From positions 1,798,001 through 1,862,000 of the forward strand of contig CP129491.1 in the NCBI GenBank assembly GCA_030584105.1: a DNA stretch of 64,000 bases, written 5' to 3'. Positions 46,601 to 54,756 of the stretch are shown here, piece after piece (position 1 is the first letter of the stretch; each line of letters begins with the position of its first letter). Below the pieces are notes generated by a model. That model was not told the origin of the DNA. It saw only the letters and a program-made list of their open reading frames with translations, and did not search any database. The DNA is from UTCHB3 sp002050155 (GTDB lineage Bacteria; Bacteroidota; Ignavibacteria; Ignavibacteriales; Ignavibacteriaceae). The position numbers were made by a program, and so were the translations under genes.

Positions 46601-47395
46601 GCGGAAACACGGGATTCTTTCACTGTGAACCTCTACAATTCAATAAGGCTGGCTGTTAGAAGAACAGGCATCGACTACATCCCCGGTTGTGCCGAAAAAG
46701 GTGATTTCGACCCCACTTCCACAACTATTGCCGTTTACCCATGTGGTGAAATTAACAACCTCCCGCAACCGGAATTGGACAATACTTTCAAACACTATGT
46801 GCAATTTTTCCGGGACCGCCGCGACGGGAAAATCAAATGGAACGAATACACTCCATACGAAATGAGAACCATCGGTACTTTTAACTTCAGCGGGCAAACT
46901 GACATCGTTTGGGAGTTGATTCAGTTTTTTATGAACGACCAACGACCGAACGGGTGGAACCTGTGGGCTGAAGTGGTTACTCGTGACTACCGCCACCCCC
47001 GTTTCATCGGAGATATGCCACATACCTGGTGTGGATCGGATTTTATTAACGCCATCAGAGCTATGGTTGTGCACGAAAGGGAATCTGACAACTCACTACT
47101 TATTGCACCCGGCTTCCCCGATGCATGGTATGAATTTGACCAGGGCTTCTCTTTCAAAAGCTTACCCACTTTCTATGGCGAACTTAATTATGAGATAAAA
47201 AAGAAAGGTATTGAAGCGGTGGTTTATATTGATGGTGATCTGAAAATTCCTGAAGGCGGGATAAGATATGTTGTGCCGCAAAAATTCCGCCGCGAAAGAA
47301 TTGAACTGAACGATGTTCACACAGAACCGAACGAAAATGGCGAAATTATAATAAGGTCGCTCCCTGCAACAGTGGAACTAATTTATTGGAAGTAA
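43670..47395 (+). CDS. Large secreted six-hairpin glycosidase-like protein with CBM and discoidin domains
   Basis: A 1241-residue protein, the only plus-strand gene of the sugar locus. A jelly-roll carbohydrate-binding module (about 45-210: LLYENFDSAEKWK, GSVWIDELKIEKL) precedes an F5/8 type C-like domain (about 215-470) interrupted by an Asn/Gly/Asp-rich insertion at about 245-310. A beta-sandwich linker follows, then an (alpha/alpha)6 barrel from about 770 to 1150: RSWIRDGALTSAALLKLG, GLVPESISHEGY, MHSYWDDFFTILGL, MPHTWCGSDF. I cannot assign a GH family. The signal segment is present twice, 66 bp apart (LLVFLSLCC, LLFLSLCC), and a GTG at 43763 before the second copy would give a more normal signal peptide. 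Confidence 0.8.
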   Translation: MKRSYLTLTELLVFLSLCCFGETGNHLRKRNVRLLFLSLCCIPFAQLHPQTLLYENFDSAEKWKINSSDGVVVSTHSDNGFSGKGIRFDVNFTLGSGYGGIFDLVSLELPENYLISFFVKAKNLPPNNFEFKLIDPSGDNVWWVNRKGYDFPSEWTKITLRKRNLSFAWGPQGGGEIKNLGRIEFIVASANGGSGSVWIDELKIEKLDPPAQITSPPVVFVNGTPDTIASKVLFDNNLKTFWSTERLYGNGGSGNFNGADDDNNIPEKDGSGSCERIEGGEDTSQYNDGKKNRNDMGEVQNKTGNSNSLNDTCKKTELLIDLTAQKEFGGLVLDWNKDHFPAYFKVEASNDYSKTDWVSLFPESGTISPNENSTKPADGSIPPGGDFKTNSENEASKGNTSATCSGYAQGRGGKFYIITPEAQFRYIKITVIDHREGYSVLNEITFKELPFADNYNNLYYEVAADYPKGYFPRYTLKQQSYFTVVGVSGDTKEGLLSEDGALETDKQSFSVEPFIFANDKFYTWSDVKISHSLAENYLPVPSVNWRTDDFSFDITSFASGKPGASVLFSEYAITNQGKTPLKGKFFLALRPFQVNPPWQDLNFYGGTAKISDVSFNGKYAVVNNKTAVIPLVFSSPEKLKNELDEGIGAPTETSGISNETFGTTTESAGSTPESFCAAGETFGAAVFDEGDITSWLSGSKIPKARSIKDEKGLASGAFSYELNLKPGETARFSFAIPQYQNINPDSLFSVAQSLYEIEYNKTKQFWADKLSRIPWSVPKELETIFSSVKSNLGYILINRDGSGIQPGSRSYERSWIRDGALTSAALLKLGLKKEVKEFAKWYSQFLYPNGKVPCVVDKRGPDPVPENDANGEFIYLIYQYYRYTGDQEFVRELFPKVSLAVDYIREMIAQRSTSHYRDNPNDSIRSLYGLVPESISHEGYSDKPMHSYWDDFFTILGLKNAVTMAQLLGYNDVARSWAETRDSFTVNLYNSIRLAVRRTGIDYIPGCAEKGDFDPTSTTIAVYPCGEINNLPQPELDNTFKHYVQFFRDRRDGKIKWNEYTPYEMRTIGTFNFSGQTDIVWELIQFFMNDQRPNGWNLWAEVVTRDYRHPRFIGDMPHTWCGSDFINAIRAMVVHERESDNSLLIAPGFPDAWYEFDQGFSFKSLPTFYGELNYEIKKKGIEAVVYIDGDLKIPEGGIRYVVPQKFRRERIELNDVHTEPNENGEIIIRSLPATVELIYWK

Positions 47396-47783
47396 GGGCT
47401 GTCTTGTACGGTTTTTGTACTCTCTTGGATAGTGCGCAGTAATGAATAATTTGAAGACGCGAATCGAGCGCAGTTTTTAAACAGCACGCACTTTTGAACT
47501 CAGCACACAGCGTGGTTCCCGGCACGCACTTTTGAACTCAGCACACAGCGTGGTTCCCGGCAGGCACTTCTGAACTCAGCACACTGTTTTGAATAGTGCG
47601 CTGCTGCACACAAATAATAACGGGCACAAAAAGCCCCCCCTCAAAAAAAACTTTGTCATTTATTACAACCGTTTATCAACTTTTTTGAATTTTCCCATTG
47701 ACTTTCAAAAAGAAGTTTTGTATTATTGCACCGTAACATTTTGATATTGTTTTGATATCACCTTTTAACAAACGGAGTAACCA
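47396..47783 (+). repeat. Spacer with 38-bp tandem repeats
   Basis: Between the six-hairpin gene and the SPFH gene, units beginning GCACGCACTTTTGAACTC start at 47484, 47522 and (diverged) 47560, a 38-bp period. GTGCGC motifs flank the array at both sides. No gene is seen. The promoter of the next gene is at the right end. Confidence 0.85.
47698..47726 (+). promoter_or_regulatory. Sigma70-like promoter for the SPFH gene
   Basis: TTGACT at 47698-47703 and TATTAT at 47721-47726 are separated by exactly 17 bases, close to the housekeeping consensus. The start site would fall near 47733, about 50 bases before the ATG at 47784, whose ribosome-binding site is GGAG at 47774-47777. Confidence 0.7.
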
Positions 47784-48665
47784 ATGATCAAAGAAAAATC
47801 AATCAAAACTTCAGGCGGCTTTTCTCACCTTTTCTTCTATTTAGTTGTATTATTGGTGGGTGTTGGTATTATTATACTGCGTGCCACTGACGCATCCGAT
47901 GATTATCGAGACGCTTTCTATGTCGTCCCAGGAGTGCTGATAGCCCTTTTTGCAATTTTTATGATGATGGGTTTATATACCATTGAACCAAACACTGCAA
48001 TCGCACTGCTTCTTTTTGGTGAATACAAAGGCACCGACCGCGCCGAAGGCTTCCGGTGGGCTAACCCATTCTTTACTAAAAAGAAACTTTCACTCAGAAC
48101 GAACAACTTCGACAGCCAAAAACTGAAAGTGAACGACAAAAAAGGAAACCCGATTGAAATATCGGCGGTTGTGGTATGGAGGGTTAACGAAACTGCGGAA
48201 GCCCTTTTTGCGGTTGAAGACTACAAAACCTACACCGTGGTGCAGTCGGAATCCGCAATTCGTCACATTGCAACAATTTATCCCTACGACATAACCGAAG
48301 ATGAACCGCTAAGCCTTCGTTCTTCGATCGATGAAATCTCGCAGGCGCTTGGTAAAGAGATTCAGGATCGTGTCTCAAATGCAGGCATTGTTATTGAAGA
48401 GGCAAGGATTAACCACCTGGCTTACGCACCCGAAATCGCTCACGCTATGCTTCAAAGGCAGCAGGCGGAAGCTGTTATTGCCGCAAGAACAAAAATTGTG
48501 GATGGTGCCGTCGGGATGGTGGAAATGGCGCTGAAGAGGCTTAACGAAGAAAAAGTGCTGGAACTTGATGAAGAGCGCAAAGCAGCAATGGTTAGCAATC
48601 TGATGGTGGTTCTTTGCTCGGACAGAGCTGCTCAGCCGATCGTTAATTCCGGATCGCTGTATTAG
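47784..48665 (+). CDS. SPFH (band 7/stomatin) membrane protein
   Basis: A 293-residue protein with two N-terminal membrane segments (about 15-33 and 47-66), then the SPFH domain (about 68-240: YTIEPNTAIALLLFGEYKGT, GNPIEISAVVVWRV, ALGKEIQDRV, IEEARINHLAYAPEIAHAML) and a short helical tail. It belongs to the group of bacterial SPFH proteins usually encoded next to a tiny Arc-like protein, as here. SPFH proteins form membrane-bound rings or microdomains; the molecular target is unknown. It is not closely similar to the operon SPFH protein at 7571, which lacks membrane segments and has zinc ribbons. Confidence 0.9.
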   Translation: MIKEKSIKTSGGFSHLFFYLVVLLVGVGIIILRATDASDDYRDAFYVVPGVLIALFAIFMMMGLYTIEPNTAIALLLFGEYKGTDRAEGFRWANPFFTKKKLSLRTNNFDSQKLKVNDKKGNPIEISAVVVWRVNETAEALFAVEDYKTYTVVQSESAIRHIATIYPYDITEDEPLSLRSSIDEISQALGKEIQDRVSNAGIVIEEARINHLAYAPEIAHAMLQRQQAEAVIAARTKIVDGAVGMVEMALKRLNEEKVLELDEERKAAMVSNLMVVLCSDRAAQPIVNSGSLY

Positions 48666-48750
48666 CAAAATTAAATATTAACCAAAAAAATTTTATACAA
48701 TTCAATAAGAAACATCAGCACTCCGGTTATGTGTTTTATGGTTGTTTGAT

Positions 48751-48900
48751 ATGGCTGAAAAGAAACCGATAATTTTGCGAATAGACCCTAAACTTTGGGA
48801 CGCACTTAACGAGTGGGCGAAGGATGAACTCCGCTCACTCAATGCTCAGATTGAATACCTGCTGCGGGAACAAGTCAGAAAAAGAAGAAAGAAAATTTGA
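48751..48900 (+). CDS. Arc-like small DNA-binding protein
   Basis: A 49-residue protein beginning MAEKKPIILRIDPKLWDAL and ending in a basic tail (RKRRKKI). The pattern LRIDP..W.AL..WA..E.RS.NAQIEYLLRE is the ribbon-helix-helix of the Arc-like family that accompanies SPFH genes in many bacteria. Ribbon-helix-helix proteins bind DNA as dimers through the N-terminal strand, so this may regulate the SPFH gene, although the conserved pairing may also reflect a structural role. It begins 85 bases after the SPFH stop. Confidence 0.8.
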   Translation: MAEKKPIILRIDPKLWDALNEWAKDELRSLNAQIEYLLREQVRKRRKKI

Positions 48901-49202
48901 ATTTCCCCCAATGTTGGTACTTGAAATTGCGAATTAAGAGGGATATAAATCCACGAGGCGCATACCTGCCCTGAAAGCGCATACAGCTTAGAATTGCAAA
49001 AAAAGAAGGGTACAAATCCCCGAACCCAATTTAAATTAAAGCAAAAAGGCGTGGTCAGCTGCAATTCAGCCACTCGCAATTTCAAATAAACAGCGGCTAA
49101 ACTGAAATATTTACACATTAAGCGGTTCTAAAAACCGAATTTGCTTTATGATTTTGTTATTTTTTCCTAAATTGTGGTAATGAATTAAAAAATTGGTGAA
49201 TT
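48901..49202. other. Intergenic region with degenerate repeats
   Basis: No gene is seen in these 302 bases. A degenerate pair (TTGCGAATTAAGAGGGATAT near 48926 and TTGCAAAAAAAGAAGGGTAC near 48995) suggests another old tandem duplication. AT-rich sequence before 49203 may hold the promoter of the next gene. Confidence 0.4.
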
Positions 49203-49685
49203 ATGTGCAGAAGTAAATGGATATGCTATCTCCGCTATATCATTCTTTTAGCGGCTTTCCTTGGCGTTAGCGTCTTTGCGCAAACGGCTGAAGTTAAAAG
49301 AGAAAAATTTGACCCGGCTAAAAACCCGGCGGAAGACCTGAAACAAGCCGTTAAAATCGCCACGGCGGAAGGAAAGAAGATACTGCTGGATGTCGGCGGT
49401 GAATGGTGCCCCTGGAGCCACAGACTCGATGAATTTATAGAGGAAACCCCCGAGGTTAAATCAGCCCTGAACGACGCTTTCGTAACCATGAAAGTGAACT
49501 ACAGCAAAGAGAATAAAAACGAGGATTTTCTCTCGCAGTTTCCAAAAATTGGAGGATACCCCCACTTCTTTGTCCTTAATTCAGACGGCTCTTTTTTGCA
49601 GTCGCAGGATACCGGTGAACTTGAGGAGGGGAAAGGCTACTCCAAAGAGAAATTTTTGGTGTTTATAGAAAAGTTCAAGCAGTAA
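49203..49685 (+). CDS. Secreted thioredoxin-like protein with CxxS motif
   Basis: A 160-residue thioredoxin-fold protein (thioredoxin_7/DUF255-like). A signal peptide precedes FAQ at about residue 27, so it acts in the periplasm. The active-site segment reads GGEWCPWSHRLDEF: Cys69 is followed by Ser72 in place of the resolving cysteine, so it would be a monothiol form, perhaps an isomerase or chaperone rather than a disulfide reductase. The cis-proline loop is GGYPHFFVL. The gene stands alone between the Arc-like gene and the coiled-coil gene. Confidence 0.8.
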   Translation: MCRSKWICYLRYIILLAAFLGVSVFAQTAEVKREKFDPAKNPAEDLKQAVKIATAEGKKILLDVGGEWCPWSHRLDEFIEETPEVKSALNDAFVTMKVNYSKENKNEDFLSQFPKIGGYPHFFVLNSDGSFLQSQDTGELEEGKGYSKEKFLVFIEKFKQ

Positions 49686-49817
49686 GAATTTGTTAAGAAC
49701 TTATGCTGCCCATCTTCAGGGTATTGGTTCTGTAAGACCTTCACTCGGCGGTGAACTTTTTTTTGCGCTACCGTTTATCGGAGCGTTTTATTTTTTTGTC
49801 ATTAGTCTGTTTGCATT

Positions 49818-51761
49818 TTGAGCCTTTTTAGTAATTATAGAAAAGAATACGAGGAACTCCTCAATAAGTTTGAGGAACTTCAGAAAAAACACCAGGCGCT
49901 GGAGTCTGCCAACGGCGATATTTTGCGCTTGAATGACGAGATCGAGATGCTCAAATATGAACATCAGGAACTTGAATCGAAACTGAATAACCTCAAAAGC
50001 AGAGAAACCGACATCAGCATCCTCCTTTTTTCCAAACAAAGCGAGTTGGAAAAAATTGAGCAGGCAACAAAAGAAACCGCTTCAGACATAGAAGAAAAAT
50101 CCTCACTTATTAGAGAATTAGACTCCACAATCCTTTCGAAAAGACCGGAAGCTGAAAAACTATCGCGACAACTTACAGCATTGTTGGGTGAGGTTGAAGA
50201 GGCGAAAAATAAATATGACGAATTCTCAAATGGGCTTTCCGGTTTAAGAGAAGAAGAGGCAACTAAAAGAAGTAACCTTATCAAACTTCAGCAGGAAATT
50301 GATCAGCTGAAATATGAAAGAGAAAAGTTTTCGAACTTAGAAGCACTTAAGGTGAAGTATGATGAAGTGAACGATTCGGTTCAGGAAATATTAAAACAGA
50401 GGGCGCACCTCGATCTGGAAGTTAGGGAGCTGAACGACACCAGAAATAAACTGATTGAAGAGATCAACAAAATGAGGAACGATATGCTGGCTCAACGGGC
50501 TTTGTTTGAGCAGCAGGTTGTTCACGAAAAAGTGGCGGTTGAAAAAGAACTTATTCAGTTAAAAAATCAACTGGATGATTCCATCAGAAACCGGCAAGAG
50601 CAACTCTCTAACCTTGACCGTGAGTTTTCCGAAGCCAAAATCAGGTATTCTAATCTTGTTTCAACAACTGATCAGGTAGTTCAAAACTTAAACGAAAGTG
50701 AGAAAAAAATTGAGATGCTCAAGTTTGATAAGGATAACCTCACCGATCAGGCTAACTCGCTGCAGGCGAAAGTTGAATCTCTTACAAACAGAGCCTCTGC
50801 TTTGGATGCAGAAGTGCAGGGCTTAAACCGACAGATTGAACGCCTGAACGAGGAAAGGCTTGTTGCTTCAGGGTTGGTTGAGCAGCTAAAAAGTTCCATT
50901 TTGGGATTAACTGGCTCCAAAGAAGAGATGGTGGAAATTATCTCCAAGCTTAACGAACAACTTAGCGAAAAAAATAAAACATATTCTGCTACATATCAGG
51001 AGTATCAAAACCTTCTGGAACACCTCCAAAAAAGGAAAATTGAGGTGGTGAACCTGAAAGGTATTATCGAAATAAGAAGCCGTAAATTGAAGGATATAGA
51101 CCGTGAACTCGCGTCTTTAGAAGCCCTTAGGGATGAATATGAAAACGACCTCAGGCAAATTCTCGATCTCCAAAAATCACTTAACTACGACCTCAACAAT
51201 TCGCAGGAAAATGTTCAGTCACTGCAGGATACAATTTCAGCACTTCGGAAAAAATTCACCGAAATTCTGAAAATCAGGAAAGCAAGGCAGGAATCGCTTC
51301 AAAGAGAAAGGAAGCGAATTATTGATGAGCAGGAGGATTACGAAAATGAAATCGTTTCCGACAGCTATATCCCCCCGGCAGTTCCTACTGCAAGCAGAAT
51401 AAAAGGAATTTTTGCAGACCCCGATCAGACTGCTTTCGATGAGATGAACGGCATTCTCGCCGGAAGTGTAATTGACCTCAATTTCGTTGACTCCGGCACA
51501 AAAGCGTTCGATTCGTTAAAAAGTGAGCCTTACAACCTCGCATTTTTCGATCTGAACCTCCCGGGGATGTCTGCAATTGAAATAATTGAGCGAATGCGCG
51601 CCTCAAATGTTTACAAATCAATCCCCATTTTTGCAATTTTGGAGTCTCCGGACGAACACTTAGAGTCGCAGGCACATAATGCAGGTGTATCCGGCATAAT
51701 ATATAAACCTTTTTCAGCTGAACTTGTACTTTCAGAAATACGAAAGTTTATAACTTTTTAG
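49818..51761 (+). CDS. Long coiled-coil protein with C-terminal receiver domain
   Basis: A 647-residue protein. Residues about 5-500 are almost continuous heptad coiled coil, without membrane segments. The last 125 residues are a response-regulator receiver domain: acidic residues in GIFADPDQ, phosphorylatable Asp in FFDLNLPGM, the hydroxyl residue in AILES and the conserved Lys in IYKPFSAE. All key residues appear intact. The only start before the coiled coil is TTG at 49818; a stop lies five codons upstream in frame, and the first in-frame ATG would remove 43 residues. No histidine kinase is nearby. Phosphorylation could control assembly of the coiled coil, an inference. A GT4 gene follows 63 bases later. 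Confidence 0.8.
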   Translation: MSLFSNYRKEYEELLNKFEELQKKHQALESANGDILRLNDEIEMLKYEHQELESKLNNLKSRETDISILLFSKQSELEKIEQATKETASDIEEKSSLIRELDSTILSKRPEAEKLSRQLTALLGEVEEAKNKYDEFSNGLSGLREEEATKRSNLIKLQQEIDQLKYEREKFSNLEALKVKYDEVNDSVQEILKQRAHLDLEVRELNDTRNKLIEEINKMRNDMLAQRALFEQQVVHEKVAVEKELIQLKNQLDDSIRNRQEQLSNLDREFSEAKIRYSNLVSTTDQVVQNLNESEKKIEMLKFDKDNLTDQANSLQAKVESLTNRASALDAEVQGLNRQIERLNEERLVASGLVEQLKSSILGLTGSKEEMVEIISKLNEQLSEKNKTYSATYQEYQNLLEHLQKRKIEVVNLKGIIEIRSRKLKDIDRELASLEALRDEYENDLRQILDLQKSLNYDLNNSQENVQSLQDTISALRKKFTEILKIRKARQESLQRERKRIIDEQEDYENEIVSDSYIPPAVPTASRIKGIFADPDQTAFDEMNGILAGSVIDLNFVDSGTKAFDSLKSEPYNLAFFDLNLPGMSAIEIIERMRASNVYKSIPIFAILESPDEHLESQAHNAGVSGIIYKPFSAELVLSEIRKFITF

Positions 51762-51824
51762 TAATTTTTGATACCCAATAATAAATAACAAAAAATCAAT
51801 TTATAATCGACACATATAAAAAAA

Positions 51825-52994
51825 ATGCTCCATTTGATCAACTCTGCTGCGCGGGGCGGCGCTGAACTTTATGTTTCTGAGTTAATTTTACATTTTCAGA
51901 AATATGGCGTTGAAAATTTTGTAGTTTGCAGGAAGTTCTCGTTAATCAGCAAAATGTGCAATAACCCCGGAATACGCCTTTACTTTACAAAAGCATCGGG
52001 AAAATTTGCGCTCTTTCAGGTTTTTAAGCTCGTAAAGCTGATAAAAAAAGAGAAAATTACCACAGTCTTTTCACACACCAGAAACGATGTGTTCACCGGT
52101 TCTGTGTTAAAATTCCTCACCGGTATCTGCCATGTAAATGCAATCTATATGGGTACAGGCCCGAAAAAAGACGCTATCCATCGCTTTGTTTACCGAAGAG
52201 TTGATGCCTTAATAACATCCGCCGAGTTCTCAAAAAATGAGTGCGAGCGCTACCTCCCTGTGCCACCCGGAGCCGTTAAACTAATAAGGTACGGAAGAGA
52301 CCCGTTCCTTTATGAGTTATCTGAAAAAAGGAGAACAGAGATCAGAGGAAAAATGCACACTCCTCCCGAAAAAGTGGTGATCGGGCTCCTCAGCAGAATC
52401 GATACAGGCAAGGGTGTCGGCATTTTTGCCGATGCTTTTGAATACCTGCAACAGGAAGTGCAGCAAAAAATTGAATTTTGGATAATGGGCGAACCAACCG
52501 TTAAATCCGTTAATGCCAAGGGGGAACCCACATACGAGGAACAGGCGCTGAAACTTCTGGATAAATTAAAGGCTTTAAGTAAAAAACACCCCACTTCTTT
52601 CAAACTTATCCCTTTTCAAACCGAATATATAGCCTGGCTTCAGGCAATGGATATTTTCGTTCTACCCACTATTAACGAGATGTATTCACTTGCAGTGGTT
52701 GACGCTATGATGACAGGCTTACCCGTAATCGGGACAAATGCCGGTGGCACCAGCGAGCAAATTGGCAGAAATGAAAGGGGGCTATTGGTTGAACCCGGTT
52801 CGGCAAAGGCTATCGCTGACGCCATTGCTGAAATGATTAAAAATCCTGAAGAAATGAAACAAAAAGGAGAGGCTGCGCGAAACTGGGCAACAACTCAGCA
52901 TAATTTCCAAACCACTGTTTCGCAAATTCTCGATGTCTGCAACGAAAAACTTCCGCTCAGAAATGAAGAATTGCCGGTGAATTTACCTCATTAA
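51825..52994 (+). CDS. GT4-family glycosyltransferase
   Basis: A GT-B fold retaining glycosyltransferase of 389 residues. The N-terminal acceptor domain opens LHLINSAARGGAELYVSELI; the C-terminal donor domain has GLLSRIDTGKGVGIFADAF and the nucleotide-sugar-binding motif PTINEMYSLAVVDAMMTGLP followed by GTNAGGTSEQI. The family transfers sugars from UDP- or GDP-sugars in cell-envelope polysaccharide or lipid glycosylation. No other polysaccharide genes are adjacent, so the product is not predictable. It follows the coiled-coil/receiver gene on the same strand. Confidence 0.88.
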   Translation: MLHLINSAARGGAELYVSELILHFQKYGVENFVVCRKFSLISKMCNNPGIRLYFTKASGKFALFQVFKLVKLIKKEKITTVFSHTRNDVFTGSVLKFLTGICHVNAIYMGTGPKKDAIHRFVYRRVDALITSAEFSKNECERYLPVPPGAVKLIRYGRDPFLYELSEKRRTEIRGKMHTPPEKVVIGLLSRIDTGKGVGIFADAFEYLQQEVQQKIEFWIMGEPTVKSVNAKGEPTYEEQALKLLDKLKALSKKHPTSFKLIPFQTEYIAWLQAMDIFVLPTINEMYSLAVVDAMMTGLPVIGTNAGGTSEQIGRNERGLLVEPGSAKAIADAIAEMIKNPEEMKQKGEAARNWATTQHNFQTTVSQILDVCNEKLPLRNEELPVNLPH

Positions 52995-53091
52995 ATTTGC
53001 TTCGGGGGATTGCAGGCTTCATCAAATAAACAGCTGCCTGTTGCAGGGGAACTAAACAAATCAACCACAGCATTTAAAAACGATAAAAATA

Positions 53092-53119
53092 AGAAAGAAT
53101 CCTTTTTTTTATTCTTTCT
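53092..53119 (-). terminator. Weak AT-rich hairpin between convergent genes
   Basis: AGAAAGAAT (53092-53100) pairs with ATTCTTTCT (53111-53119). It lies between the convergent GT4 and malQ genes and is followed on the minus strand by TTATTTTTAT. It could terminate malQ, but the stem is weak. Confidence 0.35.
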
Positions 53120-53191
53120 CTTTCCCCATCTTTTTAACAAAAGCAATAAAAGATGGACTCAGTCTTCAGTCTGTGGATATAATTTCTAACT

Positions 53192-54748
53192 TTATTTTCC
53201 CGCCTCTTTATCAGAAACTGCAGAACTAATCCCGCGTTCGTAAATTTTAGTCATATAATTAAAATACGCCGCAAGATCGTCGGTGAAGTTCTCTTTTTCT
53301 GCACGCCAGCTCCAGTTACCGCCCAATTTACCGGGGAAGTTCATTCTGGCGCTGTTGCCAAGGTTCAGCACATCCTGCATAGGAATCACCACGGTATTCG
53401 CCACTGAGGCATAAGCGGCTTTTATTGCGGCAGCAACCATCGCCTCATGTTTATAACAATTCAGATAGTTTTGTGCAAACTCGTAAATATCGCTTTTGTC
53501 AAGTCTTACCGAGTCAAAATAGCCGCGTGTGGTGTCGTTATCGTGCGAACCGGTGTGTACCACACAATTTCTGATGTAGTTATGCGGCAGAAATTTCGCT
53601 TCCATCCCTGTTCCAAAAGCAAACTGCATAATTTTAATTCCGGGGAAATTGAACGCATCCCTCAGCTTTTCAACCGGCGGTGTAATAACGCCCAAATCCT
53701 CGGCGATAATCGGCACTTCACCAAGGTATTCTTTAACCGTTCTGAAAAACTTCATCCCGGGGGCTTTAATCCACTTCCCTTTCTCAGCGGTTGGTGCGCC
53801 TCCGGGGATGCGCCAGTACGCCTGAAACCCGCGGAAATGATCGATCCTGATAATATCAACAATGTTAAGAAGTGCTGCTATTCTGCCGCGCCACCATGCG
53901 AAATCATCTTTCTCCATCTCATCCCAACGGTAGAGAGGATTACCCCACAACTGTCCCGTCGGGCTGAAATAATCAGGCGGAACTCCCGCCACCCAGATCA
54001 GTTTTCCCTCTTCATCAACGGTAAAAAGTTCCTTATTCGCCCACACATCAGCACTGTCGTAAGCTACAAATATGGGCAGGTCGCCGATTATTTGGATGTT
54101 TTTGCTGTTGGCGTACTCTTTAACTTTCAGCCACTGGTCGAAAAAACAGAATTGCTGGAATTTTTGAAACTCAATCCCTTCGGCAAGTTTTTTCTTCCAC
54201 TTGCCAAGCTCTTTCGGTTTGCGAAGAGCAATTGAAGGCTCCCAGCTTGTCCATTGCCCGCCACCATGATGCTCCTTCGCAGCCATGAAGAGGGCGTAGT
54301 CGTCGAGCCATGAAGAATTAGCTTTGCAAAATTTATTGAACGAAGTTTTTACGGATTTAGATTCTGCACTACCGGAGTTAATAAACGACTTAAAACCTTG
54401 AAAAGCAACACCCAGTAAACCTTTTTTCCACTGAATTAAGGGCCCATAGTCAATTTTATCAGCTTCAAAATCCGGGGCGCCTTTAAGGTCATCTTCGGAA
54501 AGAAAACCTTGAGCAACCAAAACATCAGGCGATATGAGCAGCGGGTTCCCTGCAAAAGCGGAAAAACATTGGTAAGGTGAATCTCCATACCCGGTAGGGC
54601 CCAAAGGGAAGACCTGCCAGAGCCTCTGCCCGGCAGCAGTAAGAAAATCTATAAATTCAAACGCTTCGGGGCCCAAATCACCAATTCCATACTTACCCGG
54701 CAAAGATGTCGGGTGAAGTAAAATGCCCGCTGCTCTTCTAAATTCCAT
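53192..54748 (-). CDS. malQ: 4-alpha-glucanotransferase (amylomaltase, GH77)
   Basis: A 518-residue cytoplasmic enzyme that transfers maltosyl units between alpha-1,4-glucans in glycogen and maltodextrin metabolism. GH77 signatures are complete: GIGDLGPEAFEFIDFL near the N terminus, GDLPIFVAYDSADVW, the nucleophile Asp in RIDHFRGFQAYW, the acid/base Glu in IAEDLGVITP, and HTGSHDNDTTRGYF with the transition-state Asp. Length fits the bacterial family. It stands alone, convergent with the GT4 gene, with 33-bp tandem repeats in its leader. Confidence 0.95.
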   Translation of the reverse strand: MEFRRAAGILLHPTSLPGKYGIGDLGPEAFEFIDFLTAAGQRLWQVFPLGPTGYGDSPYQCFSAFAGNPLLISPDVLVAQGFLSEDDLKGAPDFEADKIDYGPLIQWKKGLLGVAFQGFKSFINSGSAESKSVKTSFNKFCKANSSWLDDYALFMAAKEHHGGGQWTSWEPSIALRKPKELGKWKKKLAEGIEFQKFQQFCFFDQWLKVKEYANSKNIQIIGDLPIFVAYDSADVWANKELFTVDEEGKLIWVAGVPPDYFSPTGQLWGNPLYRWDEMEKDDFAWWRGRIAALLNIVDIIRIDHFRGFQAYWRIPGGAPTAEKGKWIKAPGMKFFRTVKEYLGEVPIIAEDLGVITPPVEKLRDAFNFPGIKIMQFAFGTGMEAKFLPHNYIRNCVVHTGSHDNDTTRGYFDSVRLDKSDIYEFAQNYLNCYKHEAMVAAAIKAAYASVANTVVIPMQDVLNLGNSARMNFPGKLGGNWSWRAEKENFTDDLAAYFNYMTKIYERGISSAVSDKEAGK

Positions 54749-54756
54749 TTTTTATC

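Noticed and set aside
53447..54235. 262-codon plus-strand open frame
   Set aside because: Antisense to malQ, whose catalytic motifs prove the other strand.
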